From contig DEMD01000004.1 in assembly GCA_002354735.1 (NCBI GenBank), positions 1-64,000 of the forward strand: a stretch of DNA of 64,000 bases, in the 5' to 3' direction. The position numbers and the translations under genes were made by a program. Under the pieces are notes generated by a model. It did not search any database. It had not been told where the DNA came from and was given only the letters and a program-made list of their open reading frames with translations. Each line of letters begins with the position of its first letter. The first letter of the stretch is position 1. Below, one piece after another: positions 31,970 through 41,489 of the stretch. The DNA is from Gammaproteobacteria bacterium UBA2679. Lineage in GTDB: Bacteria > Pseudomonadota > Gammaproteobacteria > Pseudomonadales > Oleiphilaceae.

Positions 31970-32245
31970 ATGTTCAATCTAGAGTGGCGTGACGTCCCTA
32001 CCCAGACCACTACGGCAGTGCCGAACCTGTCTGGCACAACGCATGAGCTCACCAATCTATCACCTGGCGCTGACTACGAGTTTCGAGTTCAGCAAGTCGA
32101 TGGCAGCACAGTTTCAGCCTGGTCTGCGTGGAAGAGCTTCCGCACGGATGGGGAAACAGCCGTGATCATAGACGTCGGAGTCATAGTGGGTAATAGCGTG
32201 AAAGTTCCAACCCGAGCACGGCGATTCATCGTCAACTACGTCTAG
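31970..32245 (+). CDS. Small fibronectin type III-like virion protein
   Basis: 91 residues. TTAVPNLSGTTHELTNLSPGADYEFRVQQVDG ... SAWSAWKSFRTDGE is a single FnIII module (about 12-62), followed by a beta-rich end. FnIII domains are common in tail and fibre proteins. It lies between the beta-helix gene and a large structural gene. Confidence 0.65.
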   Translation: MFNLEWRDVPTQTTTAVPNLSGTTHELTNLSPGADYEFRVQQVDGSTVSAWSAWKSFRTDGETAVIIDVGVIVGNSVKVPTRARRFIVNYV

Positions 32246-32257
32246 GAGAAATAGGTA

Positions 32258-34372
32258 ATGGCTGTAGTTAGCGCTCAGGTAGTGTTCGACTTCCGCAACG
32301 AACCAAACACCACCAACTGGACTCACCCGGATATCACGATCATTGGTGGCTCGCTTAAAGTCGAGAACGGTGTTCTGCGGAAGAATGGCGCCGGCAAGTC
32401 AGCGCTGTTTTACAAGAACACTGGCGAGGCCGTCGTGATTGCGTTCGTGGAATCTGAAACAAAAGCGAATTTCGATTACGGCGCGCCTGGTGCTTTTACA
32501 GCGCAAGGCGCAGGCTTTGTAGCAGCACCTGTCGGCGGAAGGATCAGGCTGCAGAAAGTCAGCCAAAGCCAGGAGCTTTCGGTCTTAACCGATACCGACA
32601 TCAACACGGACGGTTATCTAGCTTCCGATATCATCGGCCTCCAGTACAGCGACACGGATGACACTGTTCGCAGTCTGAAGAACAACGCAACAATCATTAC
32701 TAAGAACAGCGATACATACTCAGGGCTTCTACATCCTGGCGTGCTCATAGCGTGGGGCAACAACAATACCAACGGCGTGCGCTCATTCGGTTTTGATGGC
32801 GTGTACGCGATCGGTCTTGGCATTGTCGGTACCGATAACACTTTCCGACAAGGTCAGAAAGACGTCAGGATCAAGATCAACGGCCTTCCATCGAGTTCAG
32901 TGACGGCGTTGTCCATTGCTGGCGTTTCAACAGCATTCGTGACGGACGGCCCTGCTCATATCAAGTTCGACGCGCCGTTTGATCTTGCTAACGGCGTTGT
33001 GTCTGTGGCGGCTACGATTGACGGTGTGGCTTACAACAGGGACGCCTTCCCGGTCGCTTACGTCCAGACGCACCCTTACCCGGCTGTTGTAGCAGGGACC
33101 ACGGTACACAGCAGGTCTATCGCGTCCGAAATGGACAACCCCGGCGGGCGATATCTCAAATTTACCATACCGTCGCAGCTGCAGTTCCTGCCACCGTATA
33201 CGGAGCTCGACGAAGACGCGCAGTCGGTCAGTTTGAACACTGTGCTCGGAGCAAAGGCTGGCACTCCTGAGAACACAGTTCATGTCATCACCGGTACCGC
33301 ACTGGACCAGGATGGCATCGAGACGCCTTTTGAAATAGAGGTGCTTTCGCGAAGCGTCGACCGCACCCCGGCACCAGTGTCGTTCACCTCGCTTACAGAT
33401 CAGGCAAGAGACACCGAGTTCACCTCGAATACGGTGCTGATTGAAGATATCGACGACGAGGTCGTGCTGGCAGTCGATACCACTGGTGATCCTGCCACAG
33501 TCAAGGTCAACGGTGTCGCTGATGCGCTGACTGCGATGAAAGGCGATTCCATTACGCTGACGCTTCAATCCTCTACTGGGTTCGAGCAGAAGAAAGAAGC
33601 GATCCTATTGCTAGACGGTATTGAGGCAGCACGCTACTCGGTCACCACATTGGTCGATCCGGGCGACATTATTCCGCCTGCGCTTGTTTCTCCGATAAGC
33701 ATTGTCGATGTGTTCTCTACAAGCTTCGGCGTGCTGTTCGAACCTGATGAGACATGCACGTATCGAATCGTCGTCCTGCCCTTCGCTGCAGCCGCACCTA
33801 CTGCGACAGCGGTCTATGCAGGGGGTATCACAGGATCATTGTACGAAAGCCCGCTGAGCGACGCTCTGGCCAATGTACAGCGCGTGCATAACGTCGTCGC
33901 GTTCCCTGCCGATACAGAGTTCACCGCCTACCTGGCCATGCAGGATGCGTCTGGCAATCTCTCAATACTGTATAGCGATTCAGAAGCCACTGTCGCGGTA
34001 ACACCGATCGACAAGACCACCAAGTTCGTCATCAACGTGCTGGCACCTACAAAGCGCGCAAGACAGACCATTGGTCCACTGGATCACGATGGCATCACAC
34101 CGCCAACACTGCCAGTCAAAGACCCATCGTCAGAGATCACTGTTGCGCTCAACTTCAAAGAGTTGGTGGCAGCACAACTGATCACTGCTCACGACGTCAC
34201 AGCTACAGGGGCAACTGCTCTTGTCATCACTGAGACAGAAGTCGAGGGCGACATTGTCTATATCAAGCTGGTGGGTGGACTCAAGAACGAAGAAGTCACA
34301 GTTTCAACATCAATCGAAACCGCCAACCTGAAAGACAAGCGGTCATTCGTCATGAAGGTAGATGAGATATGA
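32258..34372 (+). CDS. Large virion-associated protein of unknown function
   Basis: 704 residues, beta-rich. The N-terminal 225 residues (QVVFDFRNEPNTTNWTHPDI ... SFGFDGVYAIGLGI) look like a lectin-like jelly-roll. Several Ig/FnIII-like segments follow (about 230-640), and the end (APTKRARQTIGPLDHDGITP ... EVTVSTSIETANLKD) is another beta module. It is probably a fibre or decoration protein together with its neighbours. AGGAGA precedes the start. Confidence 0.6.
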   Translation: MAVVSAQVVFDFRNEPNTTNWTHPDITIIGGSLKVENGVLRKNGAGKSALFYKNTGEAVVIAFVESETKANFDYGAPGAFTAQGAGFVAAPVGGRIRLQKVSQSQELSVLTDTDINTDGYLASDIIGLQYSDTDDTVRSLKNNATIITKNSDTYSGLLHPGVLIAWGNNNTNGVRSFGFDGVYAIGLGIVGTDNTFRQGQKDVRIKINGLPSSSVTALSIAGVSTAFVTDGPAHIKFDAPFDLANGVVSVAATIDGVAYNRDAFPVAYVQTHPYPAVVAGTTVHSRSIASEMDNPGGRYLKFTIPSQLQFLPPYTELDEDAQSVSLNTVLGAKAGTPENTVHVITGTALDQDGIETPFEIEVLSRSVDRTPAPVSFTSLTDQARDTEFTSNTVLIEDIDDEVVLAVDTTGDPATVKVNGVADALTAMKGDSITLTLQSSTGFEQKKEAILLLDGIEAARYSVTTLVDPGDIIPPALVSPISIVDVFSTSFGVLFEPDETCTYRIVVLPFAAAAPTATAVYAGGITGSLYESPLSDALANVQRVHNVVAFPADTEFTAYLAMQDASGNLSILYSDSEATVAVTPIDKTTKFVINVLAPTKRARQTIGPLDHDGITPPTLPVKDPSSEITVALNFKELVAAQLITAHDVTATGATALVITETEVEGDIVYIKLVGGLKNEEVTVSTSIETANLKDKRSFVMKVDEI

Positions 34373-34644
34373 GCGTTCACAATTACACGGCTGACGGAAC
34401 AATCAAGTCCGGTACTGCATCTGCTGACATTGTCGTTCAGGTCACAGTGGATAGTGACAGCGTATTCGACGGCGGCATGATCGTGGTTGAAGTTGGGGAA
34501 GGTGCAGTAGTCAACCGTCCAGCAAACGCATGCATGATCGCGCCTGGTGTCCTACGTGTGAGCGTCGTCTCAGGTTCGGACTGGGCTGTCAAGCTGGCAA
34601 GTGCGGCTAGCAAGACTTCGCTAGCCGTATCCGTGTTGCCATAA
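34369..34644 (+). CDS. Small beta-rich phage protein
   Basis: 91 residues, mostly beta strands (ADIVVQVTVDSDSVFDGGMIVVEVG ... APGVLRVSVVSGSDWAVKL). It is coupled to the large structural gene by ATGA and is the last gene of the fibre-like block. A decoration or chaperone role is possible but not shown. Confidence 0.5.
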   Translation: MSVHNYTADGTIKSGTASADIVVQVTVDSDSVFDGGMIVVEVGEGAVVNRPANACMIAPGVLRVSVVSGSDWAVKLASAASKTSLAVSVLP

Positions 34645-34783
34645 ACTTGCAAGATCGCTGCACGTTCGCCGAAATTACCAGACGATGCCCCCTATGTTGG
34701 GTCCTCCCCGGCGTCTCTTGAATACGGGTGTGCAGCCTCGCGGACTTTTGCTAGATAAATTCTCTCTATAGGTTCCTTCGTCA

Positions 34784-35320
34784 GTGATTGAAATCACCAG
34801 AAAGCAAGTGGCCGAAATGCTGGAGGTCGACGTTCGCTCGATCACGAATTTCCAGAATCAGGATATCGACCCGCTTCCGGTGGCAGTTCCCGCAAAGCGC
34901 GGCGGCACGAATATCTATGACGCCATAGCGATTCACAAGTGGGGCATCCGAAAGCGCCTCGCTGAATTGGATATCGGGGATGACGGCAACGTCTACGACT
35001 ACAACGTCGAACGGGCGCGTCTCGCCCACCACCAGGCGAACAACGAAGCGCTGAAAGAGAAAGAGCTTCGCCGCGAGCTGATGAACGTCGACGAAGTTGA
35101 GCGCCTGGTCAGCCAGACGGTGCTGGCGGCTCGATCAAAGTTGCTGAGCCTGCCGACCAAGATGGCCGGAAAGGTTCAGTTCATATCCGAGCTTCCCATC
35201 ATCGAGGGGCTATTACGAGACAGCGTCGACGAGGCATTGCATGAACTTGCCGCCAGCATCTTCAACATTGAAACAGAGGATGACGGGCTGGATAGCGCCA
35301 CCTCCGAGACTGCTGGTTAG
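34784..35320 (+). CDS. Terminase small subunit (Nu1-like)
   Basis: 178 residues from a GTG start. The N-terminal part (ITRKQVAEMLEVDVRSITNFQNQDIDPLPV) is the winged helix of Nu1/phage DNA-packaging proteins, followed by RGGTNIYDAIAIHKWGIRKRLAE and a long helical oligomerisation region. It recognises the packaging site and recruits the large subunit, whose gene overlaps its end by 80 bases. The 139 bases before it hold no gene. Confidence 0.82.
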   Translation: MIEITRKQVAEMLEVDVRSITNFQNQDIDPLPVAVPAKRGGTNIYDAIAIHKWGIRKRLAELDIGDDGNVYDYNVERARLAHHQANNEALKEKELRRELMNVDEVERLVSQTVLAARSKLLSLPTKMAGKVQFISELPIIEGLLRDSVDEALHELAASIFNIETEDDGLDSATSETAG

Positions 35321-37055
35321 CGAATGGGCGGACACGTACCGAAGGCTCCCGGCAGAGAGTAGCGCGGAGCCAGGCCGGTGGCAGACTGACAGAGCGCCAT
35401 ACCAGCGCGAAATGATGGATGCGCTATGCGATCCGTCAGTGAACGAAGTCATTATCAAGACCAGCAGTCAGATCGGCAAAACGGAAATACTGCTCTGCAT
35501 CATCGGTTACTACATACACCACGACCCATGCCCGATATTGCTGGTTCAGCCGACATTGGACATGGCGCAGGCCTTCAGTAAGGACCGGCTGGCGCCAACG
35601 ATTCGTGATACGCCTGCACTGCAGGAAGTAGTCGGGGACACACGAAGCCGCAAGGCCGAAAGCACGATACTGCAGAAGACGTTCCCCGGTGGACACATCA
35701 CCATGTCGGGCGCCAACTCTCCTGCAAGCCTTGCGTCAAGACCGATCAGGGTGGTGCTGCAGGACGAGGTCGATCGGTTCCCGGCGTCTGCCGGGAAAGA
35801 GGGTGACCCTTGCCGACTGGCCGATAAGCGCTGCACCACCTTCTGGAACCACAAGAAGATCAAGGTCAGCACGCCGACCATTGCCGGTGAGTCCCGAATC
35901 GACCTGGCGTACCAGGACAGCACTCAGGAGATCTACAGCCTGCAGTGCCCCGACTGTGAAGAGTTCCAGCAGATCAAGCGCGATGTGCTGGTGCACCGCA
36001 AGATTGAAAACAAACTGGTGGGCGTCGACGCCTCCTGTCGTCAGTGTGGATGCGTTCACCCTGAATCGGTATGGCGCACCCAGCCTGCCAAGTGGGTGGC
36101 TCAGCAAGAGCATACGAAGCGCGGCTTCCACCTGAATGAATACGTCAGCCCTTGGCGCAAGTGGCTTGAGATCGAACTGGACTTCCTCGAAGCCAAGAAG
36201 TCAAAGGAGACACTGAAGACCTTCGTGAACACGGTTCTCGGTGAGTGCTGGGAAGACGATGCGGGCGAGCAGATCGACGCGGACATGCTGTACAACCGCC
36301 GTGAACACTACGTCGCTGATGTGCCTGTCGAAGACGTTGTACTCACCGCCTCAGTGGACGTGCAGGATGACCGAGTAGAGCTTCAGGTCGAAGCCTGGCG
36401 GGAAGACGAAGAGAACTACAAGATCAGTTACGACAGGTTCTATGGCGACCTGTCGAAGCCTGGCATCTGGGATGTGCTCGAGAAGGCCATCAATCAGCAG
36501 TATTCGACGCCTTCGGGCATCTTGCTGGATCTCAGGCTGATCATGATCGACTCGGGCGGACACTACACCGACGAAGTTTATGCATTCTCCAAGCGTATCG
36601 GCACCCGTCGCTGTATCCCGATCAAGGGATCAAGCCAGTCGGGCAAGCCTGTTGCAAGCTTTCCGAGGAAGCGGACAGAGAAGGGCGTCTATCTCACGAT
36701 GATCGGCACCGATACGGCGAAGGAGATCATCACCGCCAGGCTGTCGAACAACGAGCCAGGCCCCGGCTACGTGCATTTCCCGGTCAGCGAGCAGTTCGAT
36801 CCGACCTACTTCGTGCATCTGACCAACGAGCGGAAGGTGAAGAAGTACGTCAAGGGCCGGCTCACGACGGTATGGGATGCAGGCAAGCGTCGGCAGGAAC
36901 CATTCGATCTCTCTGTATACAACCTGGCTGCAGTCCGCGTGCTTCAACAGCACATGGGGCTGAAGCTGGACGAGCTCTCAACCTCGACAGAAGTAATCGC
37001 CGCGGCATCCGCTACGGCGGCCCCGACTCAGCGCAGAAAGTCAACCTACTGGTAA
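35241..37055 (+). CDS. Terminase large subunit (GpA family)
   Basis: 604 residues. ATPase part: SSQIGKTE (Walker A, about 72-79) and RVVLQDEVDRF (Walker B, about 169-179). A zinc knuckle CPDCEEF ... CRQCGC (about 236-270) follows, as in lambda gpA. The nuclease part begins at TASVDVQDDRVELQVEAW (about 370-387) with its metal-binding Asp, and continues to SFDLSVYNLAAVRVLQ-like end. It cuts and pumps DNA into the prohead. The overlap with the small subunit fits coupled expression. Confidence 0.93.
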   Translation: MNLPPASSTLKQRMTGWIAPPPRLLVSEWADTYRRLPAESSAEPGRWQTDRAPYQREMMDALCDPSVNEVIIKTSSQIGKTEILLCIIGYYIHHDPCPILLVQPTLDMAQAFSKDRLAPTIRDTPALQEVVGDTRSRKAESTILQKTFPGGHITMSGANSPASLASRPIRVVLQDEVDRFPASAGKEGDPCRLADKRCTTFWNHKKIKVSTPTIAGESRIDLAYQDSTQEIYSLQCPDCEEFQQIKRDVLVHRKIENKLVGVDASCRQCGCVHPESVWRTQPAKWVAQQEHTKRGFHLNEYVSPWRKWLEIELDFLEAKKSKETLKTFVNTVLGECWEDDAGEQIDADMLYNRREHYVADVPVEDVVLTASVDVQDDRVELQVEAWREDEENYKISYDRFYGDLSKPGIWDVLEKAINQQYSTPSGILLDLRLIMIDSGGHYTDEVYAFSKRIGTRRCIPIKGSSQSGKPVASFPRKRTEKGVYLTMIGTDTAKEIITARLSNNEPGPGYVHFPVSEQFDPTYFVHLTNERKVKKYVKGRLTTVWDAGKRRQEPFDLSVYNLAAVRVLQQHMGLKLDELSTSTEVIAAASATAAPTQRRKSTYW

Positions 37056-37059
37056 CCCC

Positions 37060-37266
37060 ATGGCATACACAGACACTGATATTCAGGCGGTAGAAGACGC
37101 ACTGAAGAGCGGAGCCCTGCGCGTGAAATACGCTGACCGCGAAGTGACCTATCGCAGCCAGGCAGAACTGTTCGCCCTTCTGCGCTCGATGAGAGAGTCG
37201 CTGCAGACCACTGCGCCCGCGAAGACCCACACATTCAAGTCGTTCAGCCGGGGTTATCAGCAGTGA
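37060..37266 (+). CDS. Head-tail joining protein (gpW-like)
   Basis: 68 residues. YTDTDIQAVEDALKSGALRVKYADREVTYRSQAELFALLRSM is the helix-hairpin-helix pattern of lambda gpW, which connects the portal to the tail. It lies between terminase and portal as in lambda. Its stop overlaps the portal GTG start. Confidence 0.85.
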   Translation: MAYTDTDIQAVEDALKSGALRVKYADREVTYRSQAELFALLRSMRESLQTTAPAKTHTFKSFSRGYQQ

Positions 37267-38720
37267 GCCGAAACACCATCGACAAAATCGTCGCTTATTT
37301 CTCCCCTGAAAAGGGATTGAAACGAGATATGGCGCGTCAACGCTCCGATATTCTCGCAAAAAATGGATACGACGCAGCAGGAAAAGGGCGCCGCGGCTCG
37401 TGGTTTCAGGTCGATCAAAGCATCAACTCGCTGAATGAGCTGTCTATCCCCGTCCTACGCGCCCGCTCTCGGGAAATGGTTCGCAATAATCCTTACGCGG
37501 CCAGAGGCTGTGAGGTGCTGGTCAGTAATACCGTAGGCACCGGCTTCATTCCTACGGCCAAAGGGCCAACCCGCAAGGCTGCACTGGCGAATCAGCTGAT
37601 GGCTGAATGGATCAAGGCCTGCGACTACTCCGGCAACCTGAATCTGTACGGTATGCAGGCACAGATCATGCGCTCCCTGGTGGAGTCGGGCGAAGTCCTG
37701 ATGTATAGCCGGCGCAATGGTGACGCCTCTCTGCCGCTACCGATGCAGATCCAGTTACTCGAAGCGGACTACATCGACACCAGTCGCAATGATCTGTTCG
37801 GGAATAACTCGCTGGCGCAAAGCGGAATACAGCTCGACGCCTCGGGTCGACGATCAGGCTACTGGCTGTTCCGTGACCACCCAGGAGACCAGCGCGGAGC
37901 CTTTGAGGAAAGCCAGCTGGTCCCGGCCCGATACATCTGTCACGTCTACGAAATGCTGCGCCCCGGCCAGCTGCGCGGCGTGCCTCGGGGCGTGTCGGCA
38001 TTCGCCCGCATGGACGGCCTGCACAGCTTTCAAGATGCCCGAATCGAAGCTCAGAAGATTGCGGCCTGCCTGGTTGGCGTCGTCACCAATGACAACAACG
38101 ACGGCGCAAAGGGCGACGTGCTCCCAGACCGACTTGAGCCAGGGATGTTCCCGGAACTGGGCTTCGGCAAGAGCGTCAGCTTCAATGCGCCGCCGTCTGT
38201 CTCTGGCCATGCTGAGTTTGTCAGCACCGAACTGCATGCCATCGCCGCGGCTTACGGCATCACCTACGAATCAATGACCGGCGACCTTTCCGGCGTCAAT
38301 TTCTCAAGCGCCCGTATGGGTTGGCTGGAAATGGCTCGCAACATCGAGCGACTGCGCTGGATCGTTCTTGCACCGACCATGCTCAAGCATATCGAGAAGT
38401 GTTTCTTCGAAGGCGCTGCCTGGAAGGGTATCGACCTTTCCGGCGTCACCTTCGACTGGACGCCACCGCGACGCGAAATGATCGACCCGACCAAGGAGAT
38501 CCCGGCTCAGATCAAGGCCATCCGATCAGGCCTGAAGAGTTGGCAGGAAACGGTCAGGGAGAACGGCTACACGCCGGCCAACTCTGCCGCTGAAATGAAG
38601 GAAGACTTCGAAATGTTCGACAAGTTCGGCCTCGTGCTGGACTGCGACCCCCGACAAATAACCACGGCAGGGCAGATGCAGTCTGTTCCCGCGGACGTTC
38701 CAACCGAAACCGACGAATAG
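37263..38720 (+). CDS. Portal protein (lambda gpB family)
   Basis: 485 residues from a GTG start overlapping the gpW-like stop. Recognisable stretches include LRARSREMVRNNPYAARGCEVLVSN (about 61-85), SLVESGEVLMYSRRN (about 138-152), and the C-terminal MTGDLSGVNFSSARMGWLEM (about 338-357), which is typical of lambda-type portals. It forms the dodecameric entry ring at the head vertex. Confidence 0.92.
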   Translation: MSRNTIDKIVAYFSPEKGLKRDMARQRSDILAKNGYDAAGKGRRGSWFQVDQSINSLNELSIPVLRARSREMVRNNPYAARGCEVLVSNTVGTGFIPTAKGPTRKAALANQLMAEWIKACDYSGNLNLYGMQAQIMRSLVESGEVLMYSRRNGDASLPLPMQIQLLEADYIDTSRNDLFGNNSLAQSGIQLDASGRRSGYWLFRDHPGDQRGAFEESQLVPARYICHVYEMLRPGQLRGVPRGVSAFARMDGLHSFQDARIEAQKIAACLVGVVTNDNNDGAKGDVLPDRLEPGMFPELGFGKSVSFNAPPSVSGHAEFVSTELHAIAAAYGITYESMTGDLSGVNFSSARMGWLEMARNIERLRWIVLAPTMLKHIEKCFFEGAAWKGIDLSGVTFDWTPPRREMIDPTKEIPAQIKAIRSGLKSWQETVRENGYTPANSAAEMKEDFEMFDKFGLVLDCDPRQITTAGQMQSVPADVPTETDE

Positions 38721-38731
38721 AGGCTGACTAC

Positions 38732-40780
38732 ATGCCACAAGACACCATAACTGGCGGTGGGGATTTGCTCGCGTCAAAGAATCGCATCAACAAGTCTGGC
38801 GAGCTCCTGCTGTATGGGGAAATCGGCGACTGGTTCGATGGTAACGACGCGCTTTCCATCGTCACAGAACTGGAATCGCTCAACAGCGAAGCCCTCACGG
38901 TCCGCATCCATTCCGGTGGCGGCTCGATCATGGAAGGCCTCGCTATCTACAACCGACTGAAGCAGTCCTCTGCCTTCGTCACCGTCCAGATCGACGGCAT
39001 AGCAGCCTCAATGGCCTCGGTAGTGGCGATGGCGGGCGACAAGGTGACCATGCCATCGAACGGATTCCTCATGGTTCACAAGCCATGGCTGCTGTCTGCA
39101 GGCAATGCGGACGAGTTACGCAAGAGCGCTGACACCCTCGACAGCTTCGAAGACTCCCTCATTCACGCCTACACCACGAAAACCGGCATGCCCGAAGCGG
39201 AAATCCGCGAAATGCTCAGCGCTGAAACGTGGATCAACGCAGCTCAAGCACTGGAAATGGGCTTCATCGACGAGATCTCAGACGCGATGGAAGCCGCGGC
39301 CAGCATTGATCTGAAGGCGTTCAACAATGTACCCGATGCACTGCTCAAAGCAGCACATCAAACCCCTGCGGCACTGCCCGCTAAACATAGTAAGGAGCCA
39401 ATCATGGCGAAAGAAGTTAAGGCGGCAGAAGTTGAAAATGTCGCAGACGTAGCAGTGGCATCAGCAACAACTGAGGCCCCGAAAGCAGAAGCGAAAGCGG
39501 CTGTAAATCCACAGGACGTACAAGCAGCGGAGCGTCAGCGCTTCAGTGCTCTGAACGCAGTACGCGCTCAGGCCAGCAAGCTGAATGTCACTGTGACCGA
39601 TACCGACTTCGATCGGTTCATTGCATCAGGCTCAACGGCTGACGAGTTCAGGGCTCACCTGTTCAACATCGCTGAGCAGGCCAACAACCAGTATTCACCG
39701 ACTGGATGCCGGGTCGAAAGCAACATGAATGCAGCGCGCAATCACATCGTGGAAGCGCTGATGCACCGTGCGGATCCTGCGCAGAACAAGCTGAGCGACC
39801 AGGCTCGGGAGTTCCGTGGCATGACACTGCTTGAAATGGCGCGTGCGTCATTGAGCGCGAACGGTATGGAGACTCGTGGCAAGGCGAAGCACGAGATCGC
39901 GGCAATGGCGATGCATTCGACCAGCGACTTCCCGCTGATCCTGGGCGACACCATCAACAAGTCTCTGCGTCGTGCTTACGAGTACGCGCCGCGGGTCTAT
40001 CAGCAATTTAGCCGTCGCTCTGACGTCTCTGACTTCAAGCCAGTGACTCGCGCTCTGCTTGGCGAAGCTCCGCTGCTTGAAAAGCTGCCTGAAGGCGCTG
40101 AAGTGAAGTACGGCACCATTGGCGAAGAGTCTGGCACATACGCTGCCGCGACTTATGCCAAGGCTGTCGGCGTCACCCGCCAGATGCTCATCAACGATGA
40201 TCTGGGTGCGTTCACTCGCCTGGCTGCTGCCTTCGGCTCTGCTGCTGGCGAAACCGAGAACGACATTGTCTTCAGCCTGCTGATCGATAACGTGAAGACT
40301 GGCGACAACGTGGCGCTGTTCCACGCAACTCACGGCAACGTCGGCACCGCTGGTCCGCTCTCCGAGACAACCCTGTCTGAAGCCCGCAGAAAAATGCGAG
40401 TGCAGAAGGGCGTCGACAAGGAGCGACTGATTCGTGTCACGCCTCAGTTCCTGATTATTCCCGCAGCCCTTGAAACCACTGCGCAGAAGATCCTGAGCTC
40501 GGTGCTTGCCGCTGACACTGCCAGCGTGAACATCTTCGCCAACTCACTGACGCTGATCGTTGATCCGCGCCTCGACGAGAAGTCAGAGACCGCCTGGTAT
40601 CTGATTGCTGATCCGGGCCGCATCGACACCATCGAATACGGCTACCTCGACGGCACGAACGGCGTCTACACCGACTCGATGATCGACTTCAGCACCGACT
40701 GCATGAAGATCAAGGCGCGACTGGACTTCGCTGCCGGCGTCATCGATTACCGCGGCATGTTCCGGAACCTCGGAGCCTAA
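38732..40780 (+). CDS. Head maturation protease fused to major capsid protein
   Basis: 682 residues. Residues about 20-205 are a ClpP-type protease: RIHSGGGSIMEGLAIYN, the serine in IDGIAASMASVVAMAG, and the His in FLMVHKPW. A linker rich in Ala, Glu and Lys (about 215-265) follows, then a helical scaffold-like part and the capsid domain (about 380-682, FPLILGDTINKSLRRAYEYAP to the end). Fusion of the two is known from several Pseudomonas siphophages. Residue 225 is an ATG at 39404 with TAAGGAG six bases before it, so a shorter capsid product of about 458 residues could be made separately. Confidence 0.9.
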   Translation: MPQDTITGGGDLLASKNRINKSGELLLYGEIGDWFDGNDALSIVTELESLNSEALTVRIHSGGGSIMEGLAIYNRLKQSSAFVTVQIDGIAASMASVVAMAGDKVTMPSNGFLMVHKPWLLSAGNADELRKSADTLDSFEDSLIHAYTTKTGMPEAEIREMLSAETWINAAQALEMGFIDEISDAMEAAASIDLKAFNNVPDALLKAAHQTPAALPAKHSKEPIMAKEVKAAEVENVADVAVASATTEAPKAEAKAAVNPQDVQAAERQRFSALNAVRAQASKLNVTVTDTDFDRFIASGSTADEFRAHLFNIAEQANNQYSPTGCRVESNMNAARNHIVEALMHRADPAQNKLSDQAREFRGMTLLEMARASLSANGMETRGKAKHEIAAMAMHSTSDFPLILGDTINKSLRRAYEYAPRVYQQFSRRSDVSDFKPVTRALLGEAPLLEKLPEGAEVKYGTIGEESGTYAAATYAKAVGVTRQMLINDDLGAFTRLAAAFGSAAGETENDIVFSLLIDNVKTGDNVALFHATHGNVGTAGPLSETTLSEARRKMRVQKGVDKERLIRVTPQFLIIPAALETTAQKILSSVLAADTASVNIFANSLTLIVDPRLDEKSETAWYLIADPGRIDTIEYGYLDGTNGVYTDSMIDFSTDCMKIKARLDFAAGVIDYRGMFRNLGA

Positions 40781-40797
40781 TCCACCACTACCAAACA

Positions 40798-40819
40798 GGG
40801 CGCACTTAGCGCCCTTTTT
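40798..40819 (+). terminator. Terminator or attenuator behind the capsid gene
   Basis: GGGCGC / GCGCCC stem with a five-base loop followed by five T's lies between the capsid gene and the decoration gene. Inside a late operon it may lower, rather than end, downstream transcription. Confidence 0.7.
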
Positions 40820-40839
40820 CATGTCTTGAGGAAATCAAA

Positions 40840-41199
40840 ATGGCTACAAATTACAAGCATCCTGGCTGCGTGTTCGACCACGTTGCGGCTTCTGATATCG
40901 CATCGGGTGACGTTGTCATCATGGGCCAGACCATTGGTGTCGCTATTACCGATATCGCTACTGGCGACACTGGCGCGGTGCAAGTTGACGGTGTGTTCGA
41001 GGTGCCGAAAGTATCCGCTGCGGTTATCGCACAGGGCGAGTCCGTCATGTGGGACAACTCGGCAAGCGCGTTCGATGACAACCTGGCTACGCCTGCAACT
41101 GGCGACATTAGCGGCTGCTGTGTTGCTGCTGAAGCTGCTGGCAACGGCGCAACGACCGTGAAAGTGAAGCTGAACGTCGGCGTAGGCACGAAAGCCTAA
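40840..41199 (+). CDS. Capsid decoration protein (DUF2190)
   Basis: 119 residues. NYKHPGCVFDHVAASDIASGDVVIMGQTIGVA, then VDGVFEVPKVSA and GESVMWDNSASAF are typical of DUF2190 capsid proteins. It follows the capsid gene as gpD does in lambda and probably stabilises the expanded head. One-base overlap with the next gene. Confidence 0.85.
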   Translation: MATNYKHPGCVFDHVAASDIASGDVVIMGQTIGVAITDIATGDTGAVQVDGVFEVPKVSAAVIAQGESVMWDNSASAFDDNLATPATGDISGCCVAAEAAGNGATTVKVKLNVGVGTKA

Positions 41200-41489
41200 T
41201 GAAATTCGACGACCTCATCCGGACGACTGACAGGGCTGTGTTCAACACCATGGCGCTGCCTGCAACCCTGAATGGCGCGGCTATCCGTCTCATTCTGGAC
41301 CGCGCTGTCGTTCGCACGGATGGGGCCGGCGATATCACGGTGAACGATTATGAGGTATCGACCCTCAACACCGAAGTCGACACGATTCCAAAGCTTTCGA
41401 CGTTCGTTGTCGATGGCATCAGTTACAGCTACATCGGGCGCGTGGTTGATGACGGGTTCATCACCCGAAGCGCGGTGACTCGTGGCTAG
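41199..41489 (+). CDS. Head-tail attachment-like protein
   Basis: 96 residues: FDDLIRTTDRAVFNTMALPATLNG and IPKLSTFVVDGISYSYIGRVVDDGFITR match the layout of gpFII-like head-tail joining proteins. Its position between the decoration gene and the gpZ-like gene supports this. The fold assignment is by pattern only. Confidence 0.7.
   Translation: MKFDDLIRTTDRAVFNTMALPATLNGAAIRLILDRAVVRTDGAGDITVNDYEVSTLNTEVDTIPKLSTFVVDGISYSYIGRVVDDGFITRSAVTRG

Noticed and set aside
34645..34783. A promoter before the terminase genes
   Set aside because: TTGCTA and TATAGG near 34749-34771 are spaced by only 13 bases, too close for a normal promoter.
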